From positions 1 through 51,458 of the forward strand of contig SUYY01000012.1 in NCBI GenBank assembly GCA_015060205.1: a stretch of 51,458 bases of DNA, in the 5' to 3' direction. Source of the stretch: Bacteroidales bacterium (GTDB lineage Bacteria; Bacteroidota; Bacteroidia; Bacteroidales; UBA932). This document shows positions 8,656-16,867 of the stretch, in pieces. Each line of letters starts with the position of its first letter. Position 1 is the first letter of the stretch. The notes beneath the pieces were generated by a model. It saw only the letters and a list, made by a program, of their open reading frames with translations, was not told the DNA's origin and ran no database searches. Both the position numbers and the translations under genes were made by a program.

Positions 8656-9840
8656 ATGGCAAATATTGGTACAACATTCACAAAATCAGGCAAGAAGGCC
8701 ATTCTATGCGGCTCCGGTGAACTCGGGAAAGAGGTCGCTATCGAACTTCAGAGATACGGTGTCGAAGTAGTGGCACTGGACAAATATGCAAATGCTCCGG
8801 CCATGCATATAGCACACAGCAGTCACGTTCTGTCCATGTTGGACGGAGATACGCTCAAATCCGTAATCAAAGAAGAGAATCCGGATTATATAATCCCTGA
8901 AATCGAGGCTATTGCAACTGACAGGCTGGTGGAACTTGAAGATGAAGGATATAATGTGATTCCTACAGCAAAGGCTACCCTTCTGACAATGAACCGAGAA
9001 GGCATCAGGCGTCTCGCTGCCGAGACACTTGGTCTGCCGACATCTCCATATCGCTTTGCACAGACACGTGAAGAGTTTGAAAAGGCAGTCGAAGAAATAG
9101 GCATCCCATGCGTCGTAAAGCCGGTCATGAGTTCTTCCGGACATGGTCAGAGCACAATCAAGTGCCAGGAGGACGTGGACAAGGCATGGCATATTTCCCA
9201 GGAAGGTGGTCGTGCGGGCAGCGGAAAGGTGATCGTGGAAGGTTTTGTCAAATTTGACTATGAGATAACCCTGCTCACAGTACGTCATTGCGCCGGAACA
9301 ACATTCCTCAAGCCTGTAGGTCATCATCAGGTGGGCGGTGACTATCGCGAGTCATGGCAGCCACAGGCAATGTCTGAAGATGCTATTGCAAAAGCAGAAG
9401 CCATTGCAAAGGCCATCACCGATGCTCTCGGTGGCTACGGAATATTCGGAGTGGAACTCTTCATCCGTGGTGACGAGGTTATATTCAGTGAGGTATCACC
9501 AAGACCGCACGACACAGGCATGGTGACAATGATATCACAGGACATCTCGGAGTTCGGTCTTCATGCAAGAGCGATTCTCGGACTTCCTGTACCTGAAGTG
9601 AAATTCTATGGTCCATCTGCATCCAAAGCGATTGTAGTGGAAGGCAACACCAAGGAATATGAGTTCTGTAACCTTGAAAAGGTTCTTGAGGAGCCTGGTG
9701 TGCAGATCAGGATATTCGGAAAACCGGAAATTGCCGGTCACAGACGTGTCGGCGTAATCCTGGCAACAGACGAGTCCGTAGAGGCTGCCCTTGCCAAAGC
9801 GGAAAGGGCATATGCCAAATTACAGGTAAAAGTCTATTAA
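8656..9840 (+). CDS. purT: Formate-dependent phosphoribosylglycinamide formyltransferase
   Basis: PurT makes formyl-GAR from GAR, formate and ATP in purine synthesis, without folate. The 394-aa length matches the family. The N-terminal domain has [19 protein letters not shown], followed by the ATP-grasp domain with [17 protein letters not shown] (about 150-166), a [14 protein letters not shown] segment and the metal/ATP site [15 protein letters not shown] near residue 280. The family resemblance to PurK is close, but the start motif and the RPHDTG segment are PurT-like. It stands alone with its own promoter and converges with the HAD gene. Confidence 0.92.
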   Translation: MANIGTTFTKSGKKAILCGSGELGKEVAIELQRYGVEVVALDKYANAPAMHIAHSSHVLSMLDGDTLKSVIKEENPDYIIPEIEAIATDRLVELEDEGYNVIPTAKATLLTMNREGIRRLAAETLGLPTSPYRFAQTREEFEKAVEEIGIPCVVKPVMSSSGHGQSTIKCQEDVDKAWHISQEGGRAGSGKVIVEGFVKFDYEITLLTVRHCAGTTFLKPVGHHQVGGDYRESWQPQAMSEDAIAKAEAIAKAITDALGGYGIFGVELFIRGDEVIFSEVSPRPHDTGMVTMISQDISEFGLHARAILGLPVPEVKFYGPSASKAIVVEGNTKEYEFCNLEKVLEEPGVQIRIFGKPEIAGHRRVGVILATDESVEAALAKAERAYAKLQVKVY

Positions 9841-9845
9841 AGACC

Positions 9846-9868
9846 GGTCCCGTTATTTCAGACGGGCC
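9846..9868. terminator. Weak hairpin between convergent purT and HAD genes
   Basis: GGTCCCGT (9846-9853) can pair with ACGGGCC (9862-9868) with one bulged base. It overlaps the last codons of the HAD gene. There is no strong T-run on either side, so this is only a possible bidirectional terminator. Confidence 0.35.
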
Positions 9869-10698
9869 AGCGCAGCAAGTTCGAAATCGATTCGGATCTT
9901 ATCTATGATAGAGCAGACGATCTTCATCGTTCTGCTCTCTTTCGTATAGTCTGTAGGAGTGATGAAATTGACCCTCTGCTGACGCAGAAGTTTCTTTGCC
10001 ACATTGGATTTCTTCTTGTTTGACGGATCATATACTGCAATCGAATGTCCTCCGAACATCTTCACGATCTTCATGCATGGAACATCCGTTTCTCCATCTC
10101 CCATGTAGATCATATTCGGAAAAGGAACCCTCTTGTTGTCTTCAGCCTGGCTCTCATTGACCTTCTTGTTGTCCCTGATGCTCAGGATTCCCTTGTTTAT
10201 CTTGAAAAGGAACTGTGTCTTGGCGGTATAGTCCACAGCGACACCGGGCCAGACTGCCTCACCGTCCTCATTATATATGAAGGAACATGCAAATATCCTC
10301 TTGAACTCCTTTGCAATCGGAGTTCCTTCTATCATGGAGGCAAGTCCGGATGAATTTATATAATGTTCAACCTTCACTCCCCTCTTCTTACCATATTCGT
10401 TGACATTCGAGAACCACTCGAGTACTCCGTCATAAAGTTCGACATCCGCACCGAACTTCTTGAAATCTTCCCTACGAAGTTGGATGCCCGCCTTCTTCGC
10501 CTCATCGAACATCAGTTTCATGTAACTGAGAATATTGCTGGCATCCTGACCGGATGCGATATCGTCGCTTTCCTGCCAGAACTCCTGAGGCTTCTTGCCG
10601 ATGGCCTGGATAAAGCCGAATTCCTGCATATTACCTGGAGACAACGTACCGTCAAAATCGTAGACGAGTGCGACAATAGGATAACTTTTCTTGCCCAT
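9853..10698 (-). CDS. HAD-superfamily hydrolase
   Basis: This 281-aa cytoplasmic protein carries the HAD nucleophile motif YDFDGTLSPGN near residue 15, with the first Asp as the expected phospho-acceptor, and the acidic motif MGDGETDVPCM near residue 205. The helical cap between them fits the phosphoserine-phosphatase-like group of HAD phosphatases. I start at the ATG whose first base is 10698 (MGKKSYPIVALVYDF); an ATG two codons earlier is also possible. It is divergent from the second acyl-CoA synthetase and has its own -7 box. The substrate is unknown. Confidence 0.8.
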   Translation of the reverse strand: MGKKSYPIVALVYDFDGTLSPGNMQEFGFIQAIGKKPQEFWQESDDIASGQDASNILSYMKLMFDEAKKAGIQLRREDFKKFGADVELYDGVLEWFSNVNEYGKKRGVKVEHYINSSGLASMIEGTPIAKEFKRIFACSFIYNEDGEAVWPGVAVDYTAKTQFLFKINKGILSIRDNKKVNESQAEDNKRVPFPNMIYMGDGETDVPCMKIVKMFGGHSIAVYDPSNKKKSNVAKKLLRQQRVNFITPTDYTKESRTMKIVCSIIDKIRIDFELAALARLK

Positions 10699-10746
10699 AA
10701 GCACAATTTTTCATTAAAAATCACCACAAATCATCGGGTTTCACCA

Positions 10747-10754
10747 CAAAGATA
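10747..10754 (-). promoter_or_regulatory. -7 promoter box of the HAD gene
   Basis: Read on the minus strand this is TATCTTTG, a perfect -7 box, 48 bases before the HAD start. The -33 element is unclear. Confidence 0.55.
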
Positions 10755-10786
10755 GGAAATATAAGATGTTGATAAGCATATTTGAT

Positions 10787-10794
10787 TACTTTTG
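10787..10794 (+). promoter_or_regulatory. -7 promoter box of the second acyl-CoA synthetase; decides its start
   Basis: TACTTTTG matches TAnnTTTG. It overlaps a TTG at 10792 that could otherwise be read as a start, which argues that translation begins at the ATG at 10825, about 25 bases after the expected transcription start. Confidence 0.6.
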
Positions 10795-10824
10795 CGCCGA
10801 ATTTTAAAAAATCGGAAGACCAAC

Positions 10825-12456
10825 ATGCATTACTTGACAAGACTTGAGCAGGCCATCAAAAACAATTGGGAACGTCCTGCACTGATGAACTATCGTGGAG
10901 AAGGTTTTACCTTCGGAGGAGTTGCGACACAGATTGCAAAGTTTCATGCATTCTTTGAAGAAATAGGATTGAAGAAAGGAGACAAGGTAGCCCTCTGCGC
11001 CAAGAACTCAGCCCACTGGGGTGTGACATTCTTTGCAGCCAACACATACGAGGCCGTGTTGGTACCTATTCTTGCTGATTTTCATCCTGACAGCGTAAAT
11101 TCACTCGTCGACCATTCGGAAAGTGTGCTTCTTCTTACAGACACCGACATCTGGAACAGACTCGATATTGAAAAGATGCCAAAACTCAAGGCTGTCATCT
11201 CATCAAGTGACTTCAGCCTTCTTTATGCCGCAGACGAGAAGATAAGAAAGGCCGGAGAAGAAATGGATGCGATATTTGCAAAGAAATATCCTGCAGGATT
11301 CAGCGCTGCTGACGTCACATATCCGGTGGACAATGACAAGGAACTTGCCATCATCAATTATACATCAGGAACTACAAGCGCTCCTAAGGGTGTAATGCTC
11401 AGATATGAGTGCATAAGCGAAAATGTTTCATTCGGACAGAAGAGACTGCCTTGCTACCCTGAAGACCAGATCGTCTCAATGCTCCCAATGGCACACATGT
11501 ACGGTATGATGTTCGAACTTATCTACCCTATATGCGGCGGTGCAACAATATATTATCTTGGAAAGACCCCTACTCCGGCACTTCTTCTCGGAGCGATGGC
11601 GGAAGTGAAGCCATATCTGGTGATCACAGTTCCTCTTGTCATGGAGAAGATATTCAAGAGCAAGGTTGCACCTGTCGTGAACAAGCCTGCAATGAAGGTT
11701 CTTTGCGCCATCCCTGGAGTAAACAAACTCATATTCAAGAAAATCCGCACTACCCTCATGAACGCTTTCGGAGGAAAGGTCCGCGAGATCGTGATGGGTG
11801 GAGCAGCCCTCAACCCTGACGTAGAAAAATGGTTCAGAAGATTCAGACTTCCGTTCACAGTGGGTTACGGCATGACAGAGGCAGCACCTCTTCTCGCCTA
11901 TGAAGACTGGTGGGAATTCGCTTCAAAATCATGCGGTAAGGCTGTAGACAGCGTAGAGGTAAGAATCGACTCGGAGGATCCTTACAAGGTGGTAGGTGAG
12001 ATCCAGGCAAAGGGTAACAGCATCATGAGCGGTTACTACAAGAACGAAGAGGCAACTGCTGCGGCATTCACTGAAGACGGATGGATGCGTACCGGAGACC
12101 TCGGACTTCTTGACAAGAAAGGCAATATCTACATCAAGGGACGCAGCAAGAACATGATTCTTTCAGCAAACGGTCAGAACATCTACCCTGAAGAGATAGA
12201 GGCTGTGGTAAACAATCAGCCATATGTAATCGAATCCGTGGTCATCTCACGTGGTGCAAAGATTGTAGCCCTCGTATATATGGATGCAGACAAGATCAAG
12301 GCTGAAGCAGTGGATGTAGAGGCTTATACCAAGACACTCATGCACGAAGTGAACAAGTCAATGCCTGCATACAGCAAGGTGAACCTCGTGGAAGTGATGG
12401 ATCAGCCTTTCGAGAAGACTCCTAAGATGAGTATCAAGAGATTTATGTACAAATAA
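10825..12456 (+). CDS. AMP-dependent long-chain acyl-CoA synthetase family protein (paralog 2)
   Basis: This 543-aa adenylate-forming enzyme shares the whole layout of the 5624-7306 product: phosphate-binding YTSGTTSAPKG near residue 178, YGMTEAAP near 340, the RTGDLG Asp motif, the KGRSKNMILSANGQNIYP hinge, and a C-terminus ending MSIKRFMYK. Middle segments such as GGATIYYLGKTPTPALLLGA line up with the paralog. It probably activates a carboxylic acid as its CoA ester. It stands alone between a divergent HAD gene and htpG and has a terminator after it. The substrate cannot be assigned from sequence. Confidence 0.85.
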   Translation: MHYLTRLEQAIKNNWERPALMNYRGEGFTFGGVATQIAKFHAFFEEIGLKKGDKVALCAKNSAHWGVTFFAANTYEAVLVPILADFHPDSVNSLVDHSESVLLLTDTDIWNRLDIEKMPKLKAVISSSDFSLLYAADEKIRKAGEEMDAIFAKKYPAGFSAADVTYPVDNDKELAIINYTSGTTSAPKGVMLRYECISENVSFGQKRLPCYPEDQIVSMLPMAHMYGMMFELIYPICGGATIYYLGKTPTPALLLGAMAEVKPYLVITVPLVMEKIFKSKVAPVVNKPAMKVLCAIPGVNKLIFKKIRTTLMNAFGGKVREIVMGGAALNPDVEKWFRRFRLPFTVGYGMTEAAPLLAYEDWWEFASKSCGKAVDSVEVRIDSEDPYKVVGEIQAKGNSIMSGYYKNEEATAAAFTEDGWMRTGDLGLLDKKGNIYIKGRSKNMILSANGQNIYPEEIEAVVNNQPYVIESVVISRGAKIVALVYMDADKIKAEAVDVEAYTKTLMHEVNKSMPAYSKVNLVEVMDQPFEKTPKMSIKRFMYK

Positions 12457-12485
12457 CCTTTCTAGGTACTATTCCTAAACCAACA

Positions 12486-12528
12486 GATGGCGATATCGGC
12501 GTGAGTCGGTATCGCCATCGCATTTTTT
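12486..12528 (+). terminator. Rho-independent terminator after acyl-CoA synthetase 2
   Basis: A ten-base perfect stem (GATGGCGATA at 12486-12495 with TATCGCCATC at 12510-12519) is followed by GCATTTTTTG. It begins 29 bases after the stop. Confidence 0.88.
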
Positions 12529-12603
12529 GTCAGTCATGACTGACTATTTGTCACATTCCCGACATTGGAACATATTTTGACTATCCTGATCCTGAGTCAG
12601 GAT
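12529..12603. promoter_or_regulatory. Two palindromes upstream of htpG
   Basis: GTCAGTCATGACTGAC at 12529-12544 is a perfect 16-base palindrome. A second inverted repeat, ATCCTGA (12583-12589) with TCAGGAT (12597-12603), follows. They lie between a terminator and htpG (ATG at 12663) and could bind a regulator, or the second could be a short REP-like element. No consensus -7 box is clear for htpG. Confidence 0.4.
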
Positions 12604-12662
12604 GACCCGCCTGAGCATAGCAGAATGTGACCATCTGAATACTAAGAATAAAACATATAAAT

Positions 12663-14657
12663 ATGGCAACAACAGGAAAAATTGGAGTGACTACCGAGAA
12701 CATATTTCCGGTAATCAAGAAGTTTCTTTACTCAGACCACGAAATCTTTTTGAGAGAACTCGTGGCTAATGCAGTGGATGCAACCCAGAAGATGAAGGCT
12801 CTGGCCGCTTCCGGAGAGTTTGCCGGTGAACTCGGCGAGGTTGCAGTCCGTATCGAACTTGACGAGAAGAAGAAGATTCTTAAAGTGATCGACAACGGTA
12901 TCGGTATGACAGCCGAAGAAGTCGAGAAATACATCAATCAGATTGCATTCTCGTCTGCAGGAGAGTTTCTTGAGAAATACAAGGACCAACTAAGCAGCAT
13001 AATCGGACATTTCGGCCTCGGTTTCTATTCGGCTTTCATGGTGGCAGAGAAGGTTACGATCGAGACGCTTTCATGGAAAGAGGGAGCAAAGGGAGTGAAA
13101 TGGACTTGTGACGGCTCTCCTGAATATGAAATGGGAGAATGCGACAAGTCAGACAGAGGTACTGTCATCACACTTTACATTGCAGATGATGAAAAGGAAT
13201 ATGCTGAGAAGAACCGCATCAGCGGACTTCTGAACAAATATTGCAAGTTCATGCCTGTACCTGTGATCTTCGGAAAGGAACAGGAGTGGAAGGACGGAAA
13301 ATATGTCGATACGGACAAGGACAATGTCATCAACAAGGTGGAGCCTTTGTGGGCATGCAAGCCGGCAGATCTGACAGATGAGGACTACAACAAGTTCTAC
13401 AGGGCCTTGTACCCTATGGCAGAGGAACCGCTTTTCCATATTCATCTTAATGTGGATTATCCTTTCAACCTCACAGGTATCCTCTATTTCCCTAAGATCA
13501 AGAACAATGTGGAGATATCGCGCAACAAGATACAACTCTACTGCAACCAGATGTTCGTCACTGATTCAGTCGACAACATCGTTCCTGATTTCCTTACACT
13601 GCTCCATGGCGTGATCGACTCTCCGGATATTCCTCTCAACGTTTCCCGCAGTTACCTTCAGAGCGATGCAAACGTGAAGAAGATATCCACATATATCACA
13701 AAGAAGGTTTCTGACCGTCTCGAGGAGATATTCAAGAACGAACGCGAGCAGTTGGAGTCTAAATGGGACAACCTCAAACTGTTCATAGAATACGGAATGC
13801 TTTCAGACGAGAAATTCTGCGAAAGGGCCATGAAGTTCTGTCTGCTGAAGAATACTGACGGAAAATATTTCAGCATAGAGGATTACAGAAAGGCCGTAGA
13901 ATCAGAACAGACCGACAAGGAAAAGAAAGTGGTATTCCTTTATGCTACCGACACCGAAAGCCAGTACGGTTTCATTGAGGCGGCAAAGAACAAGGGATAC
14001 GACGTACTCCTTATGGACTGCCAACTTGACAGCCATTTTGTGAATCTTCTTGAAAGCAAGATAGAGAATTCCCGTTTTGCACGTGTGGACTCAGACAGCA
14101 TCGATAACCTGATAGAGAAAGAGGAGAAGATTCGCCCTGAACTTTCAGAAACCGAGCAGGAAGACCTTTCTGTAATATTCCAGTCCGTGCTGCCTTCTGA
14201 AAACCAGTATTACGTTCAGGCGGAGAATCTTGGAGCATCATCTGCGCCTATTCTCATCACACAGAGTGAATTCATGAGACGCTATCGTGAGATGTCCGCA
14301 ATGGGAGGAGGAATGAACTTCTATGGAGAGATGCCTGCTATGTATAATATCACAGTGAATATGGAAAACCCTCTTGTGGCACGTATAATGGAGGCCAAGG
14401 CTGCAGACGTCGCACCTGCACAGGTAATTCCTGATGCTGCAGCGGATGCTTCGGAGGATGTGAAGAGGACTGTGACAGAGGCGCAGGAAAATGCTGCGGC
14501 AGCGCATAAGTCTGACCTTGAGGCATTTGCAGCAGGCAATGAGATACTGAAGCAGATCACGGACCTGGCACTTCTTGCAAACGGAATGTTGAAGGGCAAG
14601 GCTCTGAGCGAATTCATTGCGCGCAGTGCGAAGGTGGTGGAGGAGGCTTACCTGTAA
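12663..14657 (+). CDS. htpG: Chaperone protein HtpG (Hsp90 family)
   Basis: HtpG is the bacterial Hsp90, an ATP-driven homodimeric chaperone in the cytoplasm. The N-terminal GHKL domain shows ELVANAVDA (the ATP/Mg Glu-Asn motif), DNGIGMT and HFGLGFYSAFMVA. A middle domain has YPFNLTGILYFPKIKNN and PLNVSRSYLQSDANV, and a C-terminal dimerisation domain follows. At 664 aa it is longer than the E. coli protein, as I recall is usual in Bacteroidetes. It is a single-gene unit. A REP-like hairpin begins directly at its stop codon. Confidence 0.93.
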   Translation: MATTGKIGVTTENIFPVIKKFLYSDHEIFLRELVANAVDATQKMKALAASGEFAGELGEVAVRIELDEKKKILKVIDNGIGMTAEEVEKYINQIAFSSAGEFLEKYKDQLSSIIGHFGLGFYSAFMVAEKVTIETLSWKEGAKGVKWTCDGSPEYEMGECDKSDRGTVITLYIADDEKEYAEKNRISGLLNKYCKFMPVPVIFGKEQEWKDGKYVDTDKDNVINKVEPLWACKPADLTDEDYNKFYRALYPMAEEPLFHIHLNVDYPFNLTGILYFPKIKNNVEISRNKIQLYCNQMFVTDSVDNIVPDFLTLLHGVIDSPDIPLNVSRSYLQSDANVKKISTYITKKVSDRLEEIFKNEREQLESKWDNLKLFIEYGMLSDEKFCERAMKFCLLKNTDGKYFSIEDYRKAVESEQTDKEKKVVFLYATDTESQYGFIEAAKNKGYDVLLMDCQLDSHFVNLLESKIENSRFARVDSDSIDNLIEKEEKIRPELSETEQEDLSVIFQSVLPSENQYYVQAENLGASSAPILITQSEFMRRYREMSAMGGGMNFYGEMPAMYNITVNMENPLVARIMEAKAADVAPAQVIPDAAADASEDVKRTVTEAQENAAAAHKSDLEAFAAGNEILKQITDLALLANGMLKGKALSEFIARSAKVVEEAYL

Positions 14658-14717
14658 GATTCTCACGTCGCTTCGCTCCTCAGAATGACAGGGAGGCACG
14701 TTCCTCAGAATGACAGG
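14658..14717. repeat. REP-like palindrome directly after the htpG stop
   Basis: The element 14658-14692 reads GATTCTCACGTCGCTTCG followed by CTCCTCAGAATGACAGG; ATTCT pairs with AGAAT. A partial second copy (TTCCTCAGAATGACAGG) follows at 14701-14717. The same element with a covarying arm pair lies at 28714-28748, also directly after a stop codon and in the same orientation relative to its gene. Confidence 0.75.
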
Positions 14718-14723
14718 GAGGGG

Positions 14724-15314
14724 TTACTGCTTTATAAGATTCAGAAATTCGTTGCGGGTACGCTCATCCTTGAGGAAAATTCCGCTGAAGGCCGATGTGG
14801 TAGTCACTGCATTGGCCTTTTGCACACCTCTGAGGGTCATGCAGGTATGTGAAGCCTCGATGACAACAGCGACACCAAGAGGGTGAAGAGTATCCTGGAT
14901 ACAGTCTCTGATCTGAGTGGTAAGTCTTTCCTGAACCTGAAGGCGTCGGGCGAAGGTCTCCACCACACGGGCAATCTTGCTGAGTCCTGTAATGGTACCG
15001 TTTGGAATATATGCCACATGAGCCTTACCGATAAATGGCATGACATGATGCTCGCAGGTAGAATAAAGTTCGATATCCTTGACCAGAACCATCTGCTGAT
15101 ACTCCTCCTTGAACATTGCACTGCGAAGAATCTCCGATCCGTCCTGATGCGAGCCATGAGTGAGGAACTGAAGAGCCTTTGCAACTCTTTCCGGGGTCTT
15201 CACAAGTCCCTCTCTCTGAGGGTCTTCACCAAGAAGACGGAGAATCTCCCTATAATGTTCAGCAATCGCGGCAGTAGTCTGCTCATCGTATCTTTCGTCC
15301 TTGATATATGCCAT
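14724..15314 (-). CDS. folE: GTP cyclohydrolase I
   Basis: FolE turns GTP into dihydroneopterin triphosphate, the first step to folate and related pterins. The 196-aa length fits the short bacterial form. The zinc ligand motif [20 protein letters not shown] (about residues 83-102) contains the Cys and His ligands, and the second Cys lies in the [11 protein letters not shown] segment near 155. The N-terminal DDP-like helix region ([20 protein letters not shown]) is typical. It converges with htpG, and REP-like repeats fill the gap. Confidence 0.93.
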   Translation of the reverse strand: MAYIKDERYDEQTTAAIAEHYREILRLLGEDPQREGLVKTPERVAKALQFLTHGSHQDGSEILRSAMFKEEYQQMVLVKDIELYSTCEHHVMPFIGKAHVAYIPNGTITGLSKIARVVETFARRLQVQERLTTQIRDCIQDTLHPLGVAVVIEASHTCMTLRGVQKANAVTTTSAFSGIFLKDERTRNEFLNLIKQ

Positions 15315-15447
15315 TTCTCGTAAGAATTTATGTCAGTCAATAGCGGGAAGGTTTGTTGGTATGAATATTGCACCCATCCGCCGGGTCATAAAAGTAAAAA
15401 ATTTGTGCAAAAATAGCAAAAAGAACTGCAATATAGATTTTTTTATC

Positions 15448-15455
15448 TATCTTTG
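15448..15455 (+). promoter_or_regulatory. -7 promoter box of the DUF2795-like gene
   Basis: TATCTTTG is a perfect -7 box, 64 bases before the ATG at 15520. The -33 position carries CTG rather than TTG. Confidence 0.55.
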
Positions 15456-15519
15456 CCGCCCCTAATGCAGTAGATACTGCCAAAAATATTGATTATTAAT
15501 AATTTAAACAAATAAGACT

Positions 15520-15741
15520 ATGTATTGGACACTTGAACTTGCATACCGTCTCGAAGACGCTCCATGGCCAGCGACAAAAGAGGAACTCATCGACTATGCC
15601 ACTCGTTCCGGAGCACCTCTCGAAGTGGTTGAAAACCTTGAAGAACTTGAGGACGACGGCGAAATCTACGAAAGCATCGAAGACATCTGGCCAGACTACC
15701 CTACCAAGGATGACTTTTTCTTCAACGAGGAAGAATATTAG
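15520..15741 (+). CDS. Small acidic DUF2795-like protein, 73 aa
   Basis: The 73-aa protein is very acidic (many Glu and Asp) and reads MYWTLELAYRLEDAPWPATK at the start. The A-P-W-P-A-T-K-E-E-L-I-D-Y-A pattern followed by G-A-P-L-E-V-V-E-N-L fits the short DUF2795-type helical proteins common in Bacteroidota. The end, DDFFFNEEEY, is typical of these homologs as I remember them. It has its own promoter and terminator, so it is a stand-alone gene. The function is unknown. Confidence 0.8.
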   Translation: MYWTLELAYRLEDAPWPATKEELIDYATRSGAPLEVVENLEELEDDGEIYESIEDIWPDYPTKDDFFFNEEEY

Positions 15742-15767
15742 AAAAACATCTGATTACCAGACAGATA

Positions 15768-15806
15768 ACAAGAGCGACTCCTCGAGGAGCCGCTCTTGTT
15801 GCATTT
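15768..15806. terminator. Bidirectional terminator between convergent genes
   Basis: ACAAGAGCG (15768-15776) pairs with CGCTCTTGT (15791-15799), extended by an inner CTCCTCGAGGAG palindrome. TGCATTTT follows on the plus side. It separates the DUF2795-like gene and the phosphodiester glycosidase gene. Confidence 0.8.
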
Positions 15807-16840
15807 TAGAAGACTGCTATAAGGTTTGGTACGGAGCGCTCGCCCTCGTGGTCGAATTTCTTGTTGTCACGAGGATATGATATTACTCCTGTGGTGCTGG
15901 TCCACAGGGCTGATGAGCCGCCACCGTCGAGGTTGATGGCATCAGTCATGCCGAGAAGATGGCAGATATATGCTGTTTCATATATGCTTGCGCCATCTGC
16001 AGAACCTTTGAATCTTCCGTCGATTACCACAAGATAGATGTTACCGGAATCATCTTTTCCTATCGCTGTACGTGGATGTCTGCGGTCGTAGAACTGTGCG
16101 GAAGTGTAATGGGTTCTTATCTTGCTTCCGGTCTTTGACTCTTTTTCCATTGCTGAGACATTATCGCCGTCGGCCTTGTCTCCCATCAGTTCAGGTACAA
16201 CTATATCTCCATCCAGGATCAGAAGAGGTCCGGAAGCCATTGCAGATTTCATCCTTCGTGTAACAGCCTTATAATCCATCGAGTCCGGACAATGTTCTAC
16301 TGCCATTTTATGGCCCTTGCCATCCTCAAATCCGAATACTCCGTCCACCCTATACAGTTCAGTAGGATGTGTATGTCCCAAGATTTCCTTGCCGTTTCTG
16401 AAGAACACACTCGGAATCAGTTCCTTTACATGGAAATATCCTGCGTTCATCATGAACGAAGCACCGATTTCCTTTCCCACCTCACTTGGCTTGCCAGCCT
16501 TATCCTTCGGTCTGTGGAGAATCTCTGTACGGAACTTGTCAGCAGGATATCTGACGACACTGACGCTCTGGATAGAATTGAACATAGGAATCCGGGCATA
16601 CATGGCCACTGCTCCCTTTCCAAGTTCGGTGACCTGCCATGGAGCACCGACAAACGCCAGAGAATCAGACGGTCCGTTCTCGTTCATGCAGTATCCCGCA
16701 CCATGCTCTCCGCAATGACCGGTATAAAACGAGCATGCAGCGTTACGGGAATCTTGCTCTGATTCATCTTTGGAACCCTGCGCCAAGCAGAGTCCCAAAG
16801 ATGATAAGATCAACAGGTAGTAAAAAATTATCCTTTTCAT
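15806..16840 (-). CDS. Secreted phosphodiester glycosidase (NAGPA/DUF2233) family protein
   Basis: The start at the ATG whose first base is 16840 gives a clean signal peptide (MKRIIFYYLLILSSLGLCLAQ), so the protein is exported. The family hallmark DAINLDGGGSSALW lies near the C-terminus, preceded by IYLVVIDGRFKGSADGAS, with HPRTAIG near residue 250. NAGPA-type enzymes remove a sugar from a phosphodiester; bacterial relatives are thought to act on cell-surface sugar phosphates. It is the last gene of the minus-strand block, 27 bases after the BspA-like gene, and may be co-transcribed with it. The substrate is not known. Confidence 0.8.
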   Translation of the reverse strand: MKRIIFYYLLILSSLGLCLAQGSKDESEQDSRNAACSFYTGHCGEHGAGYCMNENGPSDSLAFVGAPWQVTELGKGAVAMYARIPMFNSIQSVSVVRYPADKFRTEILHRPKDKAGKPSEVGKEIGASFMMNAGYFHVKELIPSVFFRNGKEILGHTHPTELYRVDGVFGFEDGKGHKMAVEHCPDSMDYKAVTRRMKSAMASGPLLILDGDIVVPELMGDKADGDNVSAMEKESKTGSKIRTHYTSAQFYDRRHPRTAIGKDDSGNIYLVVIDGRFKGSADGASIYETAYICHLLGMTDAINLDGGGSSALWTSTTGVISYPRDNKKFDHEGERSVPNLIAVF

Positions 16841-16867
16841 AAAAATCACTTCAAATAGAGGTGACCG

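Noticed and set aside
10792..10824. TTG start for the second acyl-CoA synthetase
   Set aside because: The TTG lies inside a -7 promoter box (10787-10794), so it would not be on the transcript; the ATG at 10825 fits the family start.
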